Assembly: GCA_003486675.1 (NCBI GenBank)
Contig: DNGG01000412.1
Coordinates: 1 to 6,331, forward strand
Origin: Cyanobacteria bacterium UBA11372
Lineage (GTDB): Bacteria > Cyanobacteriota > Cyanobacteriia > Cyanobacteriales > Aerosakkonemataceae
Length of the DNA stretch: 6,331 nucleotides
Direction: 5' to 3'
Program-made: the position numbers and the translations under genes
Notes under the pieces: model-generated
Told to the model about the DNA's origin: nothing
Seen by the model: the letters and a program-made list of their open reading frames with translations, nothing else
The model's database searches: none
Shown: in pieces, positions 1-6,278 of the stretch
How positions within the stretch are numbered: position 1 is the first letter of the stretch
Layout of the letters: each line of letters starts with the position of its first letter

Positions 1-3000
1 CAACAAATGCTGCACAGTTTGGCGACGCTATATGTGCGTGGAGTCCCTGTAGACTGGTCTGGCTTCGATCAAGATTATCCCCGTCGCCGCGTGCAACTGC
101 CAACTTATCCGTTTCAACGACAGCGCTATTGGGCGAAGTTGCCGGAAAACGGTCATTTAAAAGTAGATAATCCTTTTAACCTTCTGAATCAAGCAGATAC
201 GCGACAGCTAATTCAGCAGTTGGAAACTACAGCCAAACTCTCAGAAGATGAGTTGAGATTGCTGCCTAAGTTGCTGGACTTATTAGTTGAGCAAAATCAA
301 CAACAACAAACGGTAGCCACGATTAAAGATTGGCTCTATGAAATAGAATGGCAGCCCAAACCGCGTAACATGACAAATAACGAGTTTGATAACCGAGGTA
401 GTTGGCTAATTTTTGCTGACAAGGGAGGTTTTGGAAAAACTTTAGCTAAAGTTTTGCAAGCAAGAGGTAATAACTGCATTCTGGTTTATGCTGGGGACAG
501 CTATCAAAATCAAGAAACTGGAACTTGGAGCATTAAACCTTTTTCTCCCGCAGACTTTGAGCGTTTATTTCACGAAGCTTTAGCAAATCTTGCTCAACCT
601 TTACAGGGAATCGTTCACCTGTGGAGTTTAGATGCGAAATCGATAGGTGAGTTAAATGTTTCCGCGCTGGAACAAGGCCAAATTCTGGGAGTTGGTAGCG
701 TTCTTTATTTAATCCATAAACTGGGTAAAAATATTGCCGACTCGCAAGTTTCGCCTCGGTTATGGTTGGTAAGCCAGGGTGCAGTACCCGTTGGTTCTTC
801 GCTGCCTAACTTGGCTCAAGCTACTTTGTGGGGATTGGCTAAAGTTGTGGCTTTGGAGTATCTCGAATTGTGGGGAGGAATGCTCGATTTAGACAATCAA
901 CTAACTGAGGATGAAGCAACAAAGTTATTAGCCGAAATTGTAGATTCTGAAGGGGAAGATTATCTTGCTTTTCGGGATGGAAAGCGTTACGTCGCCCGTT
1001 TAGTCAGGAAGCAGTTGCCAGAGTCTCAAAAATTAACCTTCCAACCAGATGGTACTTATTTAATTACTGGAGGTTTGGGAGCTTTAGGACTAACAGTTGC
1101 TCAGTGGATGGTGGAAAAGGGAGCCAAAAAATTGGTGTTGATTGGGCGTCGCGGGGCTTCTGAACAGGTGCAAAAAACTCTTAGCTGCATGGAAGAATTG
1201 GGGGCTAAAATTTTTGTGGCTCAAGCCGATGTGGCTAATGAAACCGACATGCGTGGGGTGTTGGAGCAAATTAAAATATCGATGCCACCTCTGCGAGGAA
1301 TTGTACACGCAGCGGGCGTTCCTGGATATGATGCGATCGCACAAATAACCCCTACTACCCTAGACTCTGTACTGCGTCCCAAAGTAATAGGAAGTTGGAT
1401 TCTGCATCAACTTACCCAGGAAATAAAGTTAGACTTTTTTGTTAATTTCTCTTCAATTTCTGCGGTTTGGGGTTCTAAAGGACAAGCCCATTATGCGGCA
1501 GCAAATTATTTTCTAGATTTGTTAGCCGATTACCGCCAAAAACTCGGATTGCCTGCTTTAAGTATTAATTGGGGGCCTTGGGCTGGCGGCGGTATGGCAG
1601 TAGAAGAATTTCAAACATGGATGTCTAGAATGGGGATTGAAGCATTGCCACCAACGCAAGCGATCGCATCTCTAGAATACCTGTTGGGAACCAACTGCGT
1701 GCAAACAACTGTCGCCAATATTGACTGGAGTTTGTTTAAAGGATTGTATGAAAGTAGGGGTAAGCGATCGCTCCTAGAACAAATTAACGCACAACCGCAA
1801 AAAACAATCGATCAACCATCAAATCAAAGGTCAGAAGTTTTACAACAATTAGAAGCGGCAACCGTAGCGAAACGCCATTCTATTTTGATTGCTTTCCTGC
1901 AAGACGAAGTTGCAAGATCGCTGAAATTATCTCAATTACCCGACCCGCAACAAGGTCTTTTTGACCTGGGTATGGATTCGATTATAGCCATTGAACTGGT
2001 CAATTCAATCCAGTCTAAATTACAAGTAGAATTACCCATTGCCGATTTTTTGCAAGCTTCTAGTATCGACGCGCTGGCAATGCTATTGCTGAAGCAATTT
2101 AACCCCGATAATTCCACTTTAGAGGTAACAGCGAATGTCTTGGATATCCATCAAGAAGCAGTTTTAGACGATTCGATTTATCCTGAGACTGCTTATACCG
2201 AAACAGCGCCAATCAATTCAATTCTTTTAACAGGTGCAACCGGATTTTTAGGAGCCTTTTTACTCAAAGAACTGTTGCATCAAACTGAAGCGGATATTTA
2301 TTGCCTAGTTCGGGCAGAGGATGCCGAATCGGGCAAGATGAAAATCCAAAACAACCTCAAATCTTACAGCCTTTGGGAGGAAGAACGCAGTTATAGGATT
2401 ATTCCAATTCTCGGTAACTTATCTCAACCAAAATTGGGACTATCAGCCGAAAAGTTTGACAAATTGGCTCGTGAAATTGATGTTATTTATCACAATGGGG
2501 CCGTTTTAAACTTTGTCTATCCTTACTCGGCATTAAAACCAACCAACGTTTTAGGTACGCAGGAAATTCTCAGATTAGCCTGCAAATTCAAAGTAAAACC
2601 TCTCCATTATGTTTCAACCGATGCAGTTTTTGATTCATCGGGTTATTACGATCGAGAAGTAACAGAATCCGAGCCAATTATTCATACCGAGGGCATAGAC
2701 CTTGGTTATACCCAAACCAAATGGGTAGCAGAAAAATTAGTCACCATCGCCCGCACCCGAGGGCTGCCAGTTTCTATTTACAGACCACCCTTAATAGCAG
2801 GAGATAGCCGTACAGGATTCTGGAATACAGATGATTTTACCTGCCGATTTCTTAAAGGCTGCATTCAAATGGGAAGTATGCCTAATATGAATTGCGGTAT
2901 TACAATCGTTCCTGTAGACTATGTTAGCCAAGCCATTGTTTACCTATCCCAACAACAGGAGTCATTAGGAAAAGCATTCCACTTAAACAATCCTCATTAT

Positions 3001-3351
3001 TCCAGTTGGAACCAAGTAGCAAATTGGATCGATCAATTTGGCTATCCAGTGCGACAGATTTCCTATAAAGCATGGGAAGCCGAACTAATCGAAACCCTCG
3101 GTTCTAAAGACAATGCTTTAAACGGCTTGTTACCCTTCTTCCTGCGAAGATGGTCTAAAGAACAACTCACCTTTGCAGAATTAGGGCAAAGAAGAGTTAA
3201 ACTTAATTGCCAGCAAACAGTTGCGAGTTTAGCAGGTACATCTATTATCTGCCCTCCCGTAGACTCTAAATTGCTCAATACCTATTTCTCCCACTTCATT
3301 CAAAGCAGTTTCTTAGATACTCCACAAATAGGTATTAAGGCAAGCTGCTAG
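1..3351 (+). CDS. Modular type I polyketide synthase, C-terminal part (AT end, KR, ACP, thioester reductase); 5' partial
   Basis: Final module of a multidomain PKS that reduces a beta-ketoacyl chain and releases it reductively. The frame is open to the window edge and begins inside a domain, so the Met at 7 is internal; residues are numbered from it. Residues 1-42 are the end of an AT, with the post-AT signature YPFQRQRYW (34-42). A helical linker (about 54-108) precedes the KR structural subdomain (about 110-340). The catalytic KR has TGGLGALG (354-361) and an intact K459/S483/Y496/N500 tetrad. The ACP carries the phosphopantetheine serine S658 in GMDSI. The TR has TGATGFLG (742-749), R769 in CLVRA, T871, and Y901/K905 (YxxxK). 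No DH, ER or TE is present, so a 3-hydroxy aldehyde or 1,3-diol is expected. Tandem orientation suggests it works with the downstream glycosyltransferase and FabF. Domain calls are secure; the product is inferred. Confidence 0.95.
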   Translation, partial: QQMLHSLATLYVRGVPVDWSGFDQDYPRRRVQLPTYPFQRQRYWAKLPENGHLKVDNPFNLLNQADTRQLIQQLETTAKLSEDELRLLPKLLDLLVEQNQQQQTVATIKDWLYEIEWQPKPRNMTNNEFDNRGSWLIFADKGGFGKTLAKVLQARGNNCILVYAGDSYQNQETGTWSIKPFSPADFERLFHEALANLAQPLQGIVHLWSLDAKSIGELNVSALEQGQILGVGSVLYLIHKLGKNIADSQVSPRLWLVSQGAVPVGSSLPNLAQATLWGLAKVVALEYLELWGGMLDLDNQLTEDEATKLLAEIVDSEGEDYLAFRDGKRYVARLVRKQLPESQKLTFQPDGTYLITGGLGALGLTVAQWMVEKGAKKLVLIGRRGASEQVQKTLSCMEELGAKIFVAQADVANETDMRGVLEQIKISMPPLRGIVHAAGVPGYDAIAQITPTTLDSVLRPKVIGSWILHQLTQEIKLDFFVNFSSISAVWGSKGQAHYAAANYFLDLLADYRQKLGLPALSINWGPWAGGGMAVEEFQTWMSRMGIEALPPTQAIASLEYLLGTNCVQTTVANIDWSLFKGLYESRGKRSLLEQINAQPQKTIDQPSNQRSEVLQQLEAATVAKRHSILIAFLQDEVARSLKLSQLPDPQQGLFDLGMDSIIAIELVNSIQSKLQVELPIADFLQASSIDALAMLLLKQFNPDNSTLEVTANVLDIHQEAVLDDSIYPETAYTETAPINSILLTGATGFLGAFLLKELLHQTEADIYCLVRAEDAESGKMKIQNNLKSYSLWEEERSYRIIPILGNLSQPKLGLSAEKFDKLAREIDVIYHNGAVLNFVYPYSALKPTNVLGTQEILRLACKFKVKPLHYVSTDAVFDSSGYYDREVTESEPIIHTEGIDLGYTQTKWVAEKLVTIARTRGLPVSIYRPPLIAGDSRTGFWNTDDFTCRFLKGCIQMGSMPNMNCGITIVPVDYVSQAIVYLSQQQESLGKAFHLNNPHYSSWNQVANWIDQFGYPVRQISYKAWEAELIETLGSKDNALNGLLPFFLRRWSKEQLTFAELGQRRVKLNCQQTVASLAGTSIICPPVDSKLLNTYFSHFIQSSFLDTPQIGIKASC

Positions 3352-3365
3352 TTACTTGCACTCAG

Positions 3366-3424
3366 GTACGTTGTTGCGCTTTAGCGCTCTTATAGCATAC
3401 AAGCGCTAAAGCGCAACAACATAC
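3366..3424. repeat. Nested inverted repeat, GTTGTTGCGCTTTAGCGCT arms
   Basis: Positions 3370-3388 and 3402-3420 are perfect 19-bp reverse complements around a 13-bp spacer. After one mismatch they extend by three more pairs, to 3366 and 3424 (22 of 23 pairs). Each arm also contains its own small palindrome, GCGCT-TT-AGCGC, so the element is a palindrome of palindromes. It lies 14 bp after the PKS stop codon. A transcript could form a strong hairpin and act as a processing, stability or attenuation structure between PKS and glycosyltransferase. No T-tract follows, so it is not a canonical intrinsic terminator. It resembles the small palindromic repeats scattered between genes in many cyanobacteria. 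That it belongs to such a family is inference. Confidence 0.85.
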
Positions 3425-3436
3425 GCAACAACATAC
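3413..3436. repeat. 12-bp tandem duplication (GCAACAACATAC x2)
   Basis: GCAACAACATAC at 3413-3424 is repeated exactly at 3425-3436. The first copy is the outer right arm of the preceding inverted repeat. The second copy therefore looks like a slippage duplication of that arm or the remnant of a second repeat copy. Confidence 0.8.
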
Positions 3437-3473
3437 TCCTCTCCTCCTCTCTTCCTCTGCGTCTCTGCGGTTC
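3436..3473. repeat. Pyrimidine-rich tract with CTCTGCG direct repeat
   Basis: A strongly C/T-biased stretch (3436-3458) leads into CTCTGCG at 3455-3461, repeated at 3463-3469 and followed by GTTC. Similar 'CTCTGCGTCTCTGCGGTT' runs recur in intergenic DNA of filamentous cyanobacteria, so this is probably a dispersed short repeat; that comparison is from general knowledge, not a search. It ends 17 bp before the glycosyltransferase start and occupies the place where a promoter or Shine-Dalgarno sequence would be expected. Confidence 0.5.
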
Positions 3474-3489
3474 AAATCATTCAAGATCG

Positions 3490-4764
3490 ATGATGAAAAC
3501 TAATCAAACTTACACCTTAGCTTTTCTAGTAACTGGCTTCCCTCCTGATGTCAGCGGTGTTTCACATTTTAATTGGGAACGCGCCCAATGGTTTGCCAAA
3601 CAAGGCAACTATCGCGTAGTAGTATTTGCGCCAGATTGGCAACTGAAATCAGAGCCTATATGGATGCGACATCAAAACGAAAACTTAATTATCGAACGCT
3701 ATCCCTCAAAACCTTGGCTGCCTTATAAATTCACCCACGTTCCCAAATTTATCGCCGCCAGCTACATTCGGAAAAAGCTACAATATTATCATCCCGATCT
3801 AATTATCGTCACCGATGTAGAACGCTTTTTCTTACTAGGAACTTGGCAATTACCAGGTCTGCGCTATGCCAAAAAACATCGAATTCCTTACATAGCCGAA
3901 TACCATACCGATCTGTACAACTTCTCAGCCGCTTATCCCGGTTGGCAATGGTTGCGAAATCTTGCCCGTAGTTCTCAATTAGCCAGTTATTTATATCGTC
4001 AAATCGATACAACCATCTGCGCCAGCACCTCCGCCAGCCAAAGTTGTAAAGAATTAGGTATTCCTAACATCAAAACCATCCCATTTTTAGGAATTGATGT
4101 TTCTACTTATAGTCCCAATCGTCGCAATCGTAAATGGTTAGAACCTTGGTTAACTGCCGAAGAAAAACATCACAAAGTTTTGCTGTTCTTGGGTCGCCTT
4201 GGCTTCGAGAAACGAGTTGATTTACTGCTCGAAGCCTTTACAAAATTAAAATGCCGACAACCCAATTGTTCTTTAATAATAGCTGGAGATGGCCCAGTTG
4301 AGGTCGTAGATCGCTTGAAACGTCTTGCCAAAAAAGTGCCTCACATCCACTTTACTGGCTTTATTCTAGGAGAAATGAAAGCCAATTTATTAGCATCCTG
4401 CGATCTATTTTGTAGCCCTTCTCCTTACGAAACATTTGGGCGAACTGTGGTAGAAGCGATCGCTTCAGGAATTCCAGTTTTAACCGTCGAGAGCGGTGCA
4501 GTATCTGAGTATATACTCGATGGTATAAATGGCTATCTCGTCCCACCTAATGATGTGGAAGGATTAGCCAATTGCATTGAAAAAGTGCTATTAAATAACA
4601 ATACAGATCTGATTCAGGAAGCCTTGGAAGATTCCAGGCAATTCTCGCTTGATCAAGGATGTGAAAATCTGGATCGTTTCTATCAGCAACTAATGGGTGT
4701 GAGTGAGGAGAATGAAGAATCAATCAGGCTAAGTAAAACGGGAGTAAACTCCAATGTCATTTAA
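3490..4764 (+). CDS. GT4-family (GT-B fold) glycosyltransferase
   Basis: A 424-residue retaining glycosyltransferase that would move a sugar from a nucleotide-sugar to an acceptor, probably at the inner face of the membrane. The N-terminal Rossmann half starts with LAFLVTGFPPDVSGV and holds the family's active-site histidine in YHTD (H139). GIDVSTYSP (201-209) marks the domain junction. The C-terminal donor half has FLGRLGFEKR (R236 and K241 are the usual diphosphate contacts), IIAGDGP (263-269) and the E-x7-E motif (E314, E322), followed by GxxVLTVESGAVSEYI. No signal peptide or clear membrane segment is seen. The start is the first of two consecutive ATGs (3490, 3493); neither has a convincing Shine-Dalgarno sequence. 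Placed between a reductase-terminated PKS and a coupled FabF, it most likely glycosylates a lipid alcohol (inference). Sugar and acceptor cannot be read from the sequence. Remote similarity to SqdX- or PimB-like enzymes reflects the shared GT4 fold only. Confidence 0.93.
   Translation: MMKTNQTYTLAFLVTGFPPDVSGVSHFNWERAQWFAKQGNYRVVVFAPDWQLKSEPIWMRHQNENLIIERYPSKPWLPYKFTHVPKFIAASYIRKKLQYYHPDLIIVTDVERFFLLGTWQLPGLRYAKKHRIPYIAEYHTDLYNFSAAYPGWQWLRNLARSSQLASYLYRQIDTTICASTSASQSCKELGIPNIKTIPFLGIDVSTYSPNRRNRKWLEPWLTAEEKHHKVLLFLGRLGFEKRVDLLLEAFTKLKCRQPNCSLIIAGDGPVEVVDRLKRLAKKVPHIHFTGFILGEMKANLLASCDLFCSPSPYETFGRTVVEAIASGIPVLTVESGAVSEYILDGINGYLVPPNDVEGLANCIEKVLLNNNTDLIQEALEDSRQFSLDQGCENLDRFYQQLMGVSEENEESIRLSKTGVNSNVI
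4740..4744 (+). promoter_or_regulatory. Shine-Dalgarno GGGAG for fabF inside the glycosyltransferase gene
   Basis: GGGAG sits nine bases before the ATG at 4754, within the last codons of the glycosyltransferase. It supports 4754 as the FabF start. With the 11-bp gene overlap (4754-4764) it points to translational coupling of the two proteins. Confidence 0.7.
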
Positions 4765-6004
4765 ATTAAAGCGAGTCGTGGTTACAGGTTTGGGAACCAT
4801 TAACCCTCTAGGAAATACAGTCACAAAATACTGGCAGGGATTGATTGAGGGACGCAGCGGCATCGGGTCAATTACTTTATTTGATGCAAGTTGTTTGCCT
4901 TGTCAAATTGCCGGAGAAGTCAAAGGTTTTGATCCAAGCGATTATTTAAATCGCAAAGATATTAAAAGAATGGATCGGTTTGCTCAATTTGGAGTTTGTG
5001 CAAGTTTGCAAGCGATCGCAGACGCCAAACTAGAAATTAATGACCGCAATGCCACTGAAATTGGTGTATTAATTGGCAGTGGTGTAGGCGGTCTTAAAGT
5101 CATGGAAGACCAAGAAGAAGTTTACCTCAATCGCGGCCCAGAGCGCTGTAGTCCGTTTATGGTGCCGATGATGATTGCTAATATGGCTTCTGGACTGACA
5201 GCGATTTATACAGGCGCAAAAGGCCCTAATTCTTGTACCGTTACTGCTTGCGCTGCCGGATCGAATGCGATCGGAGAAGCGTTTAGATTAATTCAACGAG
5301 GAGATGCGATCGCTACAATTTGCGGCGGAACAGAAGCAGCAATTACCCCGATTGGAATTACTGGATTTTCAGTTGCTAAAGCATTATCAACTCGCAACGA
5401 AGAACCAACTCGTGCCAGTCGTCCTTTTGACCGCGATCGCGATGGGTTTGTCATGGGAGAAGGCGCAGGAATTCTAATATTAGAAGAACTAGAACATGCA
5501 CTCAATCGCCACGCTCATATCTACGCCGAAATTGTCGGTTATGCTCTCACTTCTGATGCCTATCATATGACGGCTCCCGTACCTGGAGGACTTGGCGCTA
5601 CCAAAGCGATCGCACTAGCATTAAAAGATGCCAATTTATTTCCCGAGCGAGTAAGTTATATCAACGCTCACGGCACCAGCACACCCGCTAACGATGTTAA
5701 CGAAACCTTAGCAATCAAACAAGCTTTAGGACAACATGCGTATCAAATCGCCATTAGTTCGACCAAATCTATGACCGGACATCTGTTAGGCGGTTCGGGA
5801 GGAATCGAAGCGATCGCAACAGTAATGAGTGTAAATACAGACACAATTCCACCGACAATAAATTTAGATAATCCCGATTCAGCTTGCGATCTAGATTACG
5901 TTCCCAAAATCAGCCGCACTCAACCAGTTGAAGTTGCCCTTTCTAATTCCTTTGGTTTCGGCGGACACAATGTTACCCTGGTCTTTAAAAAATTTAACGG
6001 CTAG
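4754..6004 (+). CDS. fabF: Beta-ketoacyl-ACP synthase II (KAS II, FabF family)
   Basis: A 416-residue cytoplasmic condensing enzyme that extends acyl-ACP by decarboxylative Claisen condensation with malonyl-ACP. Length and motifs match full FabF: nucleophile C166 in TACAAGS, H306 in NAHGTSTPANDVNE, and K338/H343 in STKSMTGHLLGG, giving the KAS I/II Cys-His-His triad. F402 in SNSFGFGGHN is the likely gating phenylalanine. The N-terminus RVVVTGLGTINPLG is typical. The start at 4754 has a GGGAG sequence upstream and overlaps the glycosyltransferase stop by 11 bp in another frame. No acpP or other fab gene is adjacent, so this is probably a paralogue devoted to the neighbouring PKS and glycosyltransferase rather than the housekeeping copy. 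It could instead be the only fabF of the genome; the window cannot decide. Five of the ten HIP1 octamers lie inside this gene. The intact active-site cysteine argues against a chain-length-factor role. Confidence 0.95.
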   Translation: MSFKLKRVVVTGLGTINPLGNTVTKYWQGLIEGRSGIGSITLFDASCLPCQIAGEVKGFDPSDYLNRKDIKRMDRFAQFGVCASLQAIADAKLEINDRNATEIGVLIGSGVGGLKVMEDQEEVYLNRGPERCSPFMVPMMIANMASGLTAIYTGAKGPNSCTVTACAAGSNAIGEAFRLIQRGDAIATICGGTEAAITPIGITGFSVAKALSTRNEEPTRASRPFDRDRDGFVMGEGAGILILEELEHALNRHAHIYAEIVGYALTSDAYHMTAPVPGGLGATKAIALALKDANLFPERVSYINAHGTSTPANDVNETLAIKQALGQHAYQIAISSTKSMTGHLLGGSGGIEAIATVMSVNTDTIPPTINLDNPDSACDLDYVPKISRTQPVEVALSNSFGFGGHNVTLVFKKFNG

Positions 6005-6166
6005 AAATTGGGAGCGATCGCAAAATTTTTGCAAAAATGTTGCATGTAGGTAGACTGCTTTAATCCCCAAGCGATAAAATTAAATCAGCCTTGTAGATCA
6101 ACAATCATCTCCTAGTAAGGCAGCATATTGGCGCTTATTGATTGCGCCTAACCTTTCACATCTGCA

Positions 6167-6194
6167 TTGAGTATTGTTAATACAATTTTACAAT
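6167..6194 (+). promoter_or_regulatory. Candidate sigma70-type promoter for the gene at 6279
   Basis: TTGAGT (6167-6172) and TACAAT (6189-6194) are separated by 16 bp and match the -35 and -10 consensus at 4 of 6 and 5 of 6 positions. Transcription would begin near 6201 and leave a leader of about 78 nt before the ATG at 6279. The spacer contains the inverted repeat GTATT-GTT-AATAC (6171-6183). Read by eye in an AT-rich region, so chance matches are possible. Confidence 0.35.
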
Positions 6195-6206
6195 ATTCGA
6201 TTGTTA
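6171..6206. promoter_or_regulatory. Cluster of ATTGT/ACAAT half-sites overlapping the candidate promoter
   Basis: ATTGT occurs at 6173 and 6200 and ACAAT at 6182 and 6190, making several overlapping inverted repeats, including TATTGT (6172-6177) with ACAATA (6190-6195). Repeated half-sites around a -10 element could be an operator for a dimeric regulator. The low complexity of the sequence keeps confidence low. Confidence 0.25.
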
Positions 6207-6223
6207 CTGTAGACAGATTTTAG

Positions 6224-6230
6224 GGAGGTG
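6224..6230 (+). promoter_or_regulatory. Strong Shine-Dalgarno-like GGAGGTG with no long ORF behind it
   Basis: GGAGGTG is a seven-base complement of the 16S rRNA 3' tail. The only start at normal spacing is GTG at 6234, which reads GTG AGG TAA and stops at 6242 after two codons. The next gene's ATG at 6279 is 48 nt away, too far for direct use. It may be a minimal leader ORF or a ribosome standby site in the 5' leader, or a chance match. Confidence 0.35.
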
Positions 6231-6278
6231 CCAGTGAGGTAATTTTAATAAAGGCTAAGTCAAAAATTAGATATTTTT

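Larger units (their letters stand above)
6005..6278. other. Non-coding region downstream of fabF
   Basis: No credible ORF on either strand. It holds a HIP1 octamer (6014-6021) running into AT-rich palindromes (GCAAAA/TTTTGC at 6020-6032 and TTTTTGCAAAAA at 6026-6037). It also holds a short GC stem GGCGC/GCGCC (6130-6134 with 6144-6148, 9-nt loop), a candidate promoter near 6167-6194, and a strong ribosome-binding sequence at 6224-6230. The transcript of the fabF operon probably ends here, but no GC-rich hairpin followed by a T-tract is visible. Confidence 0.6.

Noticed and set aside
7..9. ATG as the true start of the PKS gene
   Set aside because: The frame is open upstream and the first residues are the middle of the AT C-terminus (VRGVPVDWS... 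YPFQRQRYW), so the gene clearly begins before the window.
1090..1344. Antisense ORFs inside the PKS, glycosyltransferase and FabF genes (for example also 3063-3278, 3809-4012, 4361-4546, 5293-5505)
   Set aside because: All are 60-85 codons, lie wholly within well-conserved genes on the other strand, and show no recognisable domain or ribosome-binding site.
1142..1348. Same-strand alternative-frame ORF within the KR
   Set aside because: It overlaps the NADPH-binding and catalytic part of the KR, whose protein sequence is clearly conserved in the main frame.
1..3351. Olefin synthase (Ols) or thioesterase-terminated PKS
   Set aside because: No sulfotransferase or thioesterase follows the ACP; the C-terminal domain is a Rossmann-type thioester reductase.
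3366..3436. Rho-independent terminator after the PKS
   Set aside because: The hairpin is strong but is followed by ATACGCAACA rather than a T-tract, so I list it as a repeat.
3490..4764. sqdX (sulfoquinovosyltransferase) for the glycosyltransferase
   Set aside because: Only general GT4 motifs are shared. The N-terminus and the PKS/FabF context do not support SQDG synthesis.
1..6004. Classical heterocyst glycolipid (hgl) island
   Set aside because: The logic is similar, but HglB is a stand-alone ACP-TR protein and the known hgl genes are organised differently; hgl symbols would overstate what can be seen.
6130..6148. GGCGC/GCGCC stem as a terminator for fabF
   Set aside because: The stem has only five pairs with a 9-nt loop and no T-tract follows.
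6171..6183. NtcA-binding site
   Set aside because: The sequence is GTA-N7-TAC, one base short of the GTA-N8-TAC consensus, and it is simply a small inverted repeat.
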